From positions 1-5,904 of the forward strand of contig JANMDR010000297.1 in the NCBI GenBank assembly GCA_031376425.1: DNA of 5,904 nt. Reading direction: 5' to 3'. A program made the translations under genes and the position numbers. Below are positions 1 through 5,581 of the stretch, one piece after another. Within the stretch, counting starts at the first letter, position 1. Every line of letters starts with the position of its first letter. The notes beneath the pieces were generated by a model. That model worked only from the letters and a program-made list of their open reading frames with translations, did no database searches and was not told where the DNA came from. Source of the DNA: JANMDR01 sp031376425. Lineage in GTDB: Bacteria; Pseudomonadota; Gammaproteobacteria; Burkholderiales; Usitatibacteraceae.

Positions 1-365
1 GCGCCATGAATCGCGGCAATAACCGGCTTACGGCAGCGCTCAACCGCCGTTAGGGTATCTTGCATATCTAAAACCATATAGCGCAATTTTTCACGCATAT
101 GCGCCGGACAAGGATCTGCAGTTTCTTGCGCAATCGACGCCAACAGCGATAAATCGATACCCGATGTAAAATGCGCCCCCACACCAGAAAGCACGGCGAC
201 ACGAATGTTGGGTGTTTGATCAATCCAGTTAAATACTGTGCGCAATTCCTGCCACACTGCCGCATTCATGGCATTGGCTTTTTCGGGACGGTTTATTTGG
301 ACGCGAGCGATGTGCGTGTCAATCGTTAGGGTTAAAGCCGTTAGAACAGGTTGTACTGTGGACAT
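1..365 (-). CDS. Crotonase-family enoyl-CoA hydratase/isomerase, N-terminal part (cut by left edge)
   Basis: The reading frame starts at the ATG complementary to 363-365 and runs leftward off the window, giving 121 complete codons with no stop. Family members usually have about 260-275 residues, so less than half is visible. Visible crotonase hallmarks are INRPEKANAMN (residues 24-34), VAVLSGVGAHFTSGIDLSLL (about 57-75), which carries the first oxyanion-hole segment, and RCRKPVIAAIHG (110-121), which leads into the second oxyanion-hole glycine segment just past the edge. The F-T-S-G-I-D-L form resembles the ECH1-like (dienoyl-CoA isomerase) branch rather than classical hydratases, which tend to have A-G-A/G-D-L. 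The catalytic acidic residues that would separate hydratase from isomerase lie outside the window. The expected role is fatty-acid or other acyl-CoA degradation in the cytoplasm. A weak Shine-Dalgarno (GGAA, about 9 bases before the ATG) supports this start. The family is certain; the exact reaction is not. Confidence 0.93.
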   Translation of the reverse strand, partial: MSTVQPVLTALTLTIDTHIARVQINRPEKANAMNAAVWQELRTVFNWIDQTPNIRVAVLSGVGAHFTSGIDLSLLASIAQETADPCPAHMREKLRYMVLDMQDTLTAVERCRKPVIAAIHG

Positions 366-398
366 TTAGAAATTTTCCGAGATGTGGATTAAAGCGAG

Positions 399-404
399 AT
401 GATA
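399..404 (-). promoter_or_regulatory. Possible -10 element for the enoyl-CoA hydratase gene
   Basis: Read on the minus strand this is TATCAT, a five-of-six match to TATAAT, placed so that transcription would begin about 25-30 bases before the hydratase ATG. No good -35 hexamer lies at 16-18 bases; the nearest, TTACAC, is 19 bases away. This is a weak, position-based inference. Confidence 0.25.
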
Positions 405-434
405 AATTGGCAGTTTCTATGATGTGTAAGGAGC

Positions 435-596
435 TTAATGCACGCTGTACGCCCACGCAACGTCATCAAGTGCCAAGTCTAGTAGTGCAGAATCGCCAGT
501 TTTGAACACTGCTAAAATGTATTCAATAATGGCCGCGTCGTCAGTTAGATAACGGCTTATATCAAAGCGGATTAGCTTAGGCAGTTTCTTCGTCAT
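435..596 (-). CDS. Truncated addiction-module antidote protein (HigA-like), N-terminal half only
   Basis: The product is 53 residues, starting MTKKLPKLIRFDISRYLTDD and ending ALDDVAWAYSVH. The pattern F-D-x-x-x-Y-L-x-D-D/E-x-A-I-x-x-Y-(I/L)-x-x-(A/V)-(F/L)-x-x-G-D-x-x-(L/F)-(L/F)-x-x-A-L-x-D-(V/I)-A matches the N-terminal region of the 'probable addiction module antidote protein' family (TIGR02684/COG3636) as I remember it. Full-length members have about 95-105 residues and carry a helix-turn-helix in the second half. Here the match stops at D-V-A, just where the usual A-R-A-R-G lead-in to the HTH should follow, and a stop codon comes eight residues later. No HTH-like sequence is visible downstream. 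A strong GGAG lies seven bases before the ATG, so translation may still occur. No RelE/HigB-type toxin gene is visible next to it. It is either a decayed antitoxin remnant or a small orphan protein; a remnant is more likely. Confidence 0.6.
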   Translation of the reverse strand: MTKKLPKLIRFDISRYLTDDAAIIEYILAVFKTGDSALLDLALDDVAWAYSVH

Positions 597-738
597 CAAC
601 TTTCTCCACTTTAGCGCATTAGAAATATGCTTCTGCCCAGCTTAAATCCCGCAATGCGCTATTATTACACCATGTACTTTAAATATTCATTCAAGGCAAA
701 AATTCCGATTGCAAACCTCAAATCAAACAGGAAAATAG
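597..738. other. Divergent spacer between two small ORFs
   Basis: This AT-rich 142-base stretch lies between the start of the minus-strand antitoxin-like ORF and the start of the plus-strand small ORF, so promoters for both directions should lie here or close by. I see Shine-Dalgarno sequences at both ends (GGAG on the minus strand near 604-607, AGGA on the plus strand at 729-732). I find no convincing paired -35/-10 boxes. No toxin gene or tRNA is recognisable in it. Confidence 0.5.
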
Positions 739-903
739 ATGAGGAAGGTCAAGGATGTTGATCCATTGGATCGTAAATCCACGCCCGACTCCTTTTCCAC
801 AAAAGGCGTGCGAGGGGAATATTTTATGCGGGCGAGCGCACGCAGCAAACGATCAAATCCCGATGAAAAAATTACTAAAAAAAGAGTGCATGAAAATACC
901 TAG
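739..903 (+). CDS. Small ORF of 54 residues with KGVRGEY motif, possibly an antitoxin-like remnant and coupled leader
   Basis: The ORF starts with ATG at 739, preceded by AGGA with six-base spacing, which is a better ribosome binding site than that of the downstream lipoprotein. It ends with TAG at 901-903, overlapping the preferred lipoprotein start (890) by 14 bases in a different frame, an arrangement typical of translational coupling. The product begins MRKVKDVDPLDRKS and contains DSFSTKGVRGEYF (residues 18-30). The K-G-V/I-R-G-K/E-Y/F/H motif occurs near the N-terminus of several short antitoxin-like protein families, which continue into a segment ending in acidic and hydrophobic residues. 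Here the sequence instead becomes very basic (RASARSKRSN) and stops. The family link rests on that short motif alone. A chance ORF upstream of the lipoprotein is the main alternative. Confidence 0.35.
   Translation: MRKVKDVDPLDRKSTPDSFSTKGVRGEYFMRASARSKRSNPDEKITKKRVHENT
760..772. repeat. Short perfect inverted repeat GATCCA-T-TGGATC
   Basis: Two 6-base arms separated by one base form a near-perfect 13-base palindrome, inside the small ORF and upstream of the lipoprotein start. It could be an operator-like site, but palindromes of this size also occur by chance, and I recognise no regulator consensus. Confidence 0.2.
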
Positions 904-2254
904 TCTAGCTATTGGACTCGCCGCCCTCCTCCTCACCTCCTGCAGCATTGTCGATCCGAACAACATCATCGGTCGCTCTGGCCGTATGGAACCACCGGAA
1001 ACTTCGCCTGTGCCCTTGCCAAGTACTGCTTGGAAGCGCGAGGCAATTGATGTTGTATTTGACACAGTGCAAACCCGCTACTACGACCCGGCTTTAAACG
1101 GGGTAGATTGGGCGGCGGCGCGGCGCACTTATGAACCTTTGCTGTTGGCCGCCAAAACAGATGATGAATTTTGGGAGTTGCTGGATAAATTTACTGGCGT
1201 GTTAAAGGATTCGCACACCCGCGTCCATTCGCCCAAGGACGTGCAGAACGCACGTGAGCAAGAAGTACATGCACTTGGCATTGCACTGGCCGAAATTGAA
1301 GGAAAAATTCTGGTGACGGGCGTAAATGGGGATTCTGACGCTTACTTTGCTGGTGTGCGATCAGGGATGACGGTGACTCATATTGAAGGCGAACCGGCGC
1401 TGACTTATGTGCGCAAATTAGAGGCAAGCGTGCGCGAAACTTCTACCCCGTGGACGCGCCGACGCGTGGCGTTTCGTAAATTATTGTCGGGGGATGTGGA
1501 TAGTAAAATATCGATGCATTTTGCCCGTGTTGGCACATACGCCAATGACGGCGGCGAAATTATTGCCACCTTAAAACGGCGTAGCTTCGGCACGGGGTCT
1601 GACGCCACCGCGCGCACCTTGCCTTCCGGCTATGGGTATATACGTTTTTCAGGCTTTTCTCTGACGTCGCAATCACGGGTATTGGCGGGTATTGAGAAAC
1701 TAAAAGACACACCCGGCTTAATAATAGATTTACGCAATAACGGTGGCGGACTTGCAGCGGCAGCGCAAGCCATTACAATGCGCTTTTTTACTGAAGATAA
1801 ATTCGGTGCCAAAGCCCTGACCCGCGATGGCAAACCCATCACCATTTGGTTTTATCCAGTTATTCCTATTAACCCTGTTTTAAAAGCAAACGCCGCACTG
1901 GCCTACACCAAACCGCTGGTAATTTTAACTAATGAAAGCTCGGCCTCCGCTTCAGAATTAATGACGTCGCTACTGCAAGATTTTGGCCGCGCCACGATCG
2001 TAGGCCAACGCACCTGCGGCTGTTTGCTCGGCTATATTGGGCTGATGGATTTGCCTGGGGGCGGACAAATGGCCTATAGCGAAATCGGTTATCGCTCCCC
2101 CAAAGGCAAACGCATTGAAGGCGAAGGCGTGACACCAGATATAGCCGTGGCGCTCACAGCTGACGATATAATTACCCAGCGTGACCGTTCGCTAGAGGCT
2201 GCAGAAGCCCATTTAACAGCTGTTACCAGACTAACAAAGGACGAAAAGAAATGA
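890..2254 (+). CDS. S41-family peptidase lipoprotein (C-terminal processing protease-like)
   Basis: From the ATG at 890 the product has 454 residues. MKIPSLAIGLAALLLTSCS is a lipoprotein signal peptide with lipobox L-T-S-C and lipidated Cys18; Ser at +2 predicts outer-membrane sorting. An in-frame ATG at 863 would add nine basic-rich residues, and one at 755 would add 45 residues that bury the signal, so I prefer 890 although its ribosome site (AAAGAG, three bases away) is close-set. After an N-terminal helical region containing KDSHT (His109) comes a PDZ-like segment (about 128-175: ALGIALAEIEGKILVTGV, then AGVRSGM). The S41 core follows, with GYGYIRFSGF (247-256), LIIDLRNNGGG (277-287), nucleophile motif NESSASASE (Ser353 by alignment with E. 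coli Tsp Ser430), QD (Asp364) and a C-terminal GEGVTPD. The classical general-base lysine, 25 residues after the serine in Tsp, is here Cys378 within TCGC, so catalysis probably differs (perhaps Ser-His using His109) or is lost. The stop overlaps the following reductase start by four bases. Confidence 0.9.
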   Translation: MKIPSLAIGLAALLLTSCSIVDPNNIIGRSGRMEPPETSPVPLPSTAWKREAIDVVFDTVQTRYYDPALNGVDWAAARRTYEPLLLAAKTDDEFWELLDKFTGVLKDSHTRVHSPKDVQNAREQEVHALGIALAEIEGKILVTGVNGDSDAYFAGVRSGMTVTHIEGEPALTYVRKLEASVRETSTPWTRRRVAFRKLLSGDVDSKISMHFARVGTYANDGGEIIATLKRRSFGTGSDATARTLPSGYGYIRFSGFSLTSQSRVLAGIEKLKDTPGLIIDLRNNGGGLAAAAQAITMRFFTEDKFGAKALTRDGKPITIWFYPVIPINPVLKANAALAYTKPLVILTNESSASASELMTSLLQDFGRATIVGQRTCGCLLGYIGLMDLPGGGQMAYSEIGYRSPKGKRIEGEGVTPDIAVALTADDIITQRDRSLEAAEAHLTAVTRLTKDEKK

Positions 2255-3174
2255 AGTTTTTATTTTTAGGCGCAGGTGGTACGGGTGGTTATTTTGGCGG
2301 GCGCTTGCATGAAGCCGGTGGCGAAGTAACTTTTTTAGTGCGCGAAAAACGCGCTGCACAACTTGCACATGATGGCTTGTTAATCGAAAGCCCCCACAAT
2401 TTGAATGGCCGCATTAGTTTAAAAGTAAAAACGGTTACGGCGGCAAACTTAACCCCAGATTACGACGTAATTTTTTTAAGCTGCAAAGCATGGGATTTGC
2501 CTAGCAGTATCGAAGCGATTAAAACTGCCGTAAAAGATGGCGTAAAAATCGTGCCTTTGCTAAATGGAATATCTCACCTAGACGCACTAGATTCAGCTTT
2601 TGGCAAGGAACAGGTATTAGGCGGAAGCTGTCAAATTTTTGGCCATTTAACGCCTGAGGGTGTAGTGCAACAACTCAGCGAAGTGCATCTCATCACATGG
2701 GGCGCACGACTGCCGTCGCAACGTGAAGCCAGCTTTGCCATCGCCGAAGCCTTCGCGCCATCCATCGTTGATTCACGCGGCAGCGACAATATTATGTTGG
2801 ACATGTGGGAAAAGTTTAGCTTTCTCGCCACCTTAGCCGGTATGACCTGCCTCATGCGCGGCAATGTCGGTGCAATCGCCTCAACACAGGACGGTGCAGC
2901 ACTCATGCAACGCTTCGGCCAAGCCTGCATTGCGGTGGCTACGGCTGAAGGCTATGCCCCCCGTGAACACGTACTAGCTAGGTTTAACGCCGTGCTGCAA
3001 TCTCGCACGTCCACCCTCACCGCGTCAATGTACCGTGACCTAAGCGCAGGCGGTAAAACCGAAGCCGACCATATCGTTGGTCATATGCTGAAGAAGGCAC
3101 GTGAACATGGCGTAGACGATGTGTTGCTGGCTTGCGCGTATGCGCATTTGCAGGTGGCGGGTACTGGCAAGTAA
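2251..3174 (+). CDS. Ketopantoate reductase-family (ApbA/PanE-like) dehydrogenase
   Basis: The 307-residue product has the family's normal length. It opens with the NAD(P)-binding glycine motif FLGAGGTGGYFGGRL (5-19), followed by SCKAWDL with Lys79 (E. coli PanE Lys72), VPLLNGIS with Asn105 (E. coli Asn98), WEKFSFL with the catalytic Lys188 (E. coli Lys176), and SMYRDLSAGGKTEAD with Ser259 and Glu271 (E. coli Ser244 and Glu256). Family members reduce 2-dehydropantoate to pantoate with NADPH in pantothenate synthesis. Here the two asparagines that follow the catalytic lysine in E. coli PanE (180 and 184) are Leu192 and Ala196, so the substrate may be another 2-oxo acid; I therefore give no panE symbol. 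The start overlaps the S41 gene stop in ATGA, with AAAGGA about nine bases upstream, so the pair is probably translated from one transcript. The protein is soluble and cytoplasmic, with no evident functional tie to the lipoprotein. Confidence 0.9.
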   Translation: MKFLFLGAGGTGGYFGGRLHEAGGEVTFLVREKRAAQLAHDGLLIESPHNLNGRISLKVKTVTAANLTPDYDVIFLSCKAWDLPSSIEAIKTAVKDGVKIVPLLNGISHLDALDSAFGKEQVLGGSCQIFGHLTPEGVVQQLSEVHLITWGARLPSQREASFAIAEAFAPSIVDSRGSDNIMLDMWEKFSFLATLAGMTCLMRGNVGAIASTQDGAALMQRFGQACIAVATAEGYAPREHVLARFNAVLQSRTSTLTASMYRDLSAGGKTEADHIVGHMLKKAREHGVDDVLLACAYAHLQVAGTGK

Positions 3175-3212
3175 AAGTAATGTTAGAGCTGGCAGCGCAA
3201 GCGGCATTACTT
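3175..3212. terminator. Inverted repeat between convergent genes, possible bidirectional terminator
   Basis: The arms AAGTAATG (3175-3182) and CATTACTT (3205-3212) are perfectly complementary, extendable by two T-G wobble pairs, around a loop of about 20 bases. The left arm starts directly after the reductase stop, and the right arm contains the phosphodiesterase stop codon (3207-3209). The placement suits a shared terminator, but the stem is AT-rich, the loop is long and no T-run follows on either strand, so it is not a classical intrinsic terminator. Confidence 0.35.
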
Positions 3213-4220
3213 CACCCGCAAGCCCCGCGCTTTGACCACTTTCAATGCAATATCCGGCCTATCGCTAATGATGCCATCCACCCCTAAATCTAGCATTTTC
3301 TCTATTTGCTTAACCTCATTGACCGTCCACACCACCACTTTTAGCCCTAAGGCTTTGGCTTCCGCAACGTTTTCCGCCGTTACATCACCGTAGTAAGGTG
3401 ACCATATCCAGCCGCCTGCGGCTTGCACCATTGCGGGTACGGTTTTATGCTTTTCGAGGGAAAAACCTGCAGTCCAAGGGGATCGCTGGGTATCGGTGCT
3501 GGCGATGTTATCCAAAAACTTCTGTTGTGCGCTTAAATACACTGTGGGTAAATACGGTGCCACTTTTTGGGCATAGCGCAAGGTACGCCAATCAAAGCTT
3601 TGCAAAATTACGCGGGAACTCATGCCAGTTTTATTCAATACCCCCAACACCGCGTCCACAAAGGCTTCTGGTGCTAAGGTAGCTTCAGGGGTTAGCGGCG
3701 AAATTTTGGTTTCTATGCTGATGGTAATCGTATTATTACCGGATTTTTTGACCAAATCCAACACATCGACCAAGCGTGGGATTTTTGTATCATCTAGCGC
3801 CTGTTGCTCCGGATAGCGCTTTTGGTAAGCAGTATCAGGTTTTAAACGCCCAACATCATAGGTTTGCAGTTGCGCATAGCTCAAAGCGGAAATCGCAGAT
3901 GCTTTGTTTGGCCGTGAAGGCTCTCTTGACGGTTTAGTCGTCTCTACAGCGGACACCTCCAGCCATTTTCCAGCAGTATTTCTGGTGGTATCCGGATTCA
4001 GATGAATGTCGTGATGCACCACCACCACACCATCGCGAGTGACGCCAACATCAAGCTCTAAAGTGCTCACGCCGAGCTCTAGCGCGCGGGCGAATGCGGG
4101 TAGCGTATTTTCAGGCTTTAGACCACGTGCACCACGATGGCCTTGCACATCGATGACAGTGGCGCAACCGGAAAGTATGGTGGCAGTTGTCAATACGAAT
4201 AATTTAAACAGCTTTAGCAT
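3207..4220 (-). CDS. Glycerophosphodiester phosphodiesterase, lipoprotein (GlpQ-like)
   Basis: The 337-residue product begins with a lipoprotein signal, MLKLFKLFVLTTATILSGC, with lipobox L-S-G-C (Cys19) and Ala at +2, predicting outer-membrane anchoring. The GDPD TIM-barrel motifs follow in order: GHRGARGLKPENT (27-39) with catalytic His28-Arg29 and metal-ligand Glu37, TLELDV (Glu55 and Asp57), VVHHD (His70, second catalytic histidine), SIETK (Glu170), VVVWTVNE (295-302) and GVDGIISDRPD (313-323). DVGRLKPDTAYQKRYPEQQ (122-140) is typical of the longer, metal-dependent periplasmic GDPD group. The expected reaction is hydrolysis of glycerophosphodiesters to sn-glycerol 3-phosphate and an alcohol, salvaging phospholipid headgroup material. 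Between AGKWLE and SYAQL sits an extra Lys/Pro/Ser-rich loop (about 88-112) that I judge longer than usual. The gene is convergent with the reductase and divergent from the MFS gene; the ribosome site is weak (GG about 8-9 bases before ATG). No glycerol-3-phosphate transporter is recognisable beside it. Confidence 0.94.
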   Translation of the reverse strand: MLKLFKLFVLTTATILSGCATVIDVQGHRGARGLKPENTLPAFARALELGVSTLELDVGVTRDGVVVVHHDIHLNPDTTRNTAGKWLEVSAVETTKPSREPSRPNKASAISALSYAQLQTYDVGRLKPDTAYQKRYPEQQALDDTKIPRLVDVLDLVKKSGNNTITISIETKISPLTPEATLAPEAFVDAVLGVLNKTGMSSRVILQSFDWRTLRYAQKVAPYLPTVYLSAQQKFLDNIASTDTQRSPWTAGFSLEKHKTVPAMVQAAGGWIWSPYYGDVTAENVAEAKALGLKVVVWTVNEVKQIEKMLDLGVDGIISDRPDIALKVVKARGLRVK

Positions 4221-4237
4221 CTAAATTGCCAGTAAAT

Positions 4238-4268
4238 TTGGGTTAGCTTGAAGTGGGCGTTCTATAAT
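4238..4268 (+). promoter_or_regulatory. Probable promoter of the MFS gene with perfect TATAAT
   Basis: TATAAT lies at 4263-4268. The best -35 candidate is TTGGGT at 4238-4243, with a long 19-base spacer; TTGAAG at 4248-4253 is only 9 bases away and too close. Transcription would start near 4275, leaving a leader of about 30 bases before the TTG at 4304. This excludes the TTG at 4268, which overlaps the -10 box, as a start on this transcript. The same 83-base gap must also hold the promoter of the divergent phosphodiesterase gene. Confidence 0.45.
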
Positions 4269-4303
4269 TGCAGATTCCCCGCAAGCACGAAAGTTGCTCA
4301 CAC

Positions 4304-5575
4304 TTGAATAATACGCCGTCAACACTAGCTTCAGCCACAACACCCGCAAGCCCAGCTCCGACCTTCGTCGCTCCGCCTATGCCGCTGGTATTTGCGGCTT
4401 TTGCCGCTGCTTATTTTATGTCATACGCCATGCGCTCTGTAAATGCGGTGCTGGGGCAAGACTTATCAACCGAGCTCAACTTAGGTCCACAGGCGTTGGG
4501 GTTGCTCACTGCCGCCTATTTATTGACGTTTGCTGTTATGCAATTACCCTTGGGCGTGTTGCTGGATAAGTACGGCGCACGTCGGGTTGAAACCGCGTTA
4601 TTGCTCGTTGCCGCCTTAGGCTGCGGCGTGTTTGCCATTGCTGATTCAGTAGGCATTTTATTCCTTGGTCGCGCTCTAATCGGCGCGGGAGTTTCCGCAT
4701 GTTTAATGGGCGCACTCACGTCTTATCGCTTGTGGTATCCAGCGGCGATGCAGGGGCGATTGATGTCGTGGATGCTGGTGGCGGGCATTAGTGGATCACT
4801 CACGGCAACGATGCCAGTACGCTTTCTGGCAGACCAATCAAGCTGGCGCATGGTGTTTGCAGCGTCGGCAGCTATTTTTATCGCTTGCGCGATTGGGCTC
4901 TGGTTCACATTACCTAAAGCGGCACCTGAAAAAGCGCCGGATAGTGCAAAAAAAATATCACTGCTGCAAGTTTTTAAGCGACAAGCGTTATTCGCAACAA
5001 TTCCCGCCGCTTTTGTAGGACAAGGGGGATTTTTAGCGCTACAAACCCTTTGGGCGGGACCGTGGATGGTGCAAGTGCTGGGTATCTCTGCTGACCGCGC
5101 CGCATTTTATTTACTGGTGATGAATCTAGTATTGCTGCTGAGTTATTTGCTTTTAGGTGTAATGGCTCCGCGTATGGACGTAGATAAACAGCGACGGTTT
5201 ATACTTACCGCCCTGCTCACCATGAGCCTAACGTTGGTAATTGCCGCCGTCTGGCGCGAGCCAGCCGCTTGGATACTATGGCCACTGCTGGCCATTTGCA
5301 GCACCGGCACGATGATTCTGCAATCTCGCGTATCAGTTTCAATGCCGCGCGAAATCGCCGGGCGCGGCAACACGGCTTATAATTTTGTGCAGTTTTCAGG
5401 TGCCTTTGTGATTCAATGGGCCTTTGGCGCGGTAGCGCAGCTAGCGCTAGCGCGCGGTTATGCCACAGGCACTGCACTTGGCGTGGGATTAGCTACTCTA
5501 GCGGTTCTCCAGTGTTTAGCCGCATGGTGGATGTGGCATCATTGGCGGGCGGGAAAAGATTTTGACGCGGACTAA
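4304..5575 (+). CDS. MFS permease, substrate unknown
   Basis: From TTG at 4304 the product has 423 residues: a soluble Pro/Ala/Thr-rich tail (1-27), then about twelve hydrophobic segments split six and six by a cytoplasmic loop around 204-225 (PKAAPEKAPDSAKK). The MFS signature between helices 2 and 3 is clear: GVLLDKYGARRVE (84-96). Other family-like segments are YAMRSVNAVLGQDL (41-54), LGLLTAAYLLTFAVMQLPLG (66-84) and LGRALIGAGVSACLMGAL (121-138). These recall a group of uncharacterised proteobacterial MFS transporters with a charged arginine in helix 1; I cannot name a substrate. The frame opens at TTG 4268, but that codon lies within a TATAAT box; ATG 4379 gives 398 residues, close to the family norm, but has no ribosome site. 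TTG 4304 has a weak GAAAG ten bases upstream. The start is therefore uncertain while the rest is secure. The next reading frame starts six bases after the stop. Confidence 0.9.
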   Translation: MNNTPSTLASATTPASPAPTFVAPPMPLVFAAFAAAYFMSYAMRSVNAVLGQDLSTELNLGPQALGLLTAAYLLTFAVMQLPLGVLLDKYGARRVETALLLVAALGCGVFAIADSVGILFLGRALIGAGVSACLMGALTSYRLWYPAAMQGRLMSWMLVAGISGSLTATMPVRFLADQSSWRMVFAASAAIFIACAIGLWFTLPKAAPEKAPDSAKKISLLQVFKRQALFATIPAAFVGQGGFLALQTLWAGPWMVQVLGISADRAAFYLLVMNLVLLLSYLLLGVMAPRMDVDKQRRFILTALLTMSLTLVIAAVWREPAAWILWPLLAICSTGTMILQSRVSVSMPREIAGRGNTAYNFVQFSGAFVIQWAFGAVAQLALARGYATGTALGVGLATLAVLQCLAAWWMWHHWRAGKDFDAD

Positions 5576-5581
5576 AAACTA

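Noticed and set aside
672..761. 29-codon plus-strand ORF starting MYFKYSFKAKIP
   Set aside because: It has no ribosome site, is very short, and is superseded by the overlapping 739 ORF with a better ribosome site.
755..889. Upstream extension of the S41 frame to ATG 755 or ATG 863
   Set aside because: ATG 755 has a good AGGAAGG upstream, but its 45 extra residues are not protein-like and would bury a textbook lipoprotein signal. ATG 863 has no ribosome site. The AGGAAGG also lies inside the codons of the small ORF at 739.
4268..4303. TTG at 4268 as the MFS start
   Set aside because: It overlaps a perfect TATAAT box, and the added 12 residues have no recognisable role.
5217..5477. Minus-strand ORF of 86 codons inside the MFS gene, and similar antisense ORFs within the S41, reductase and phosphodiesterase genes
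   Set aside because: They lie opposite strongly supported genes, and their sequences are Arg/Cys/Ser-rich with no family resemblance, as expected for shadow frames.
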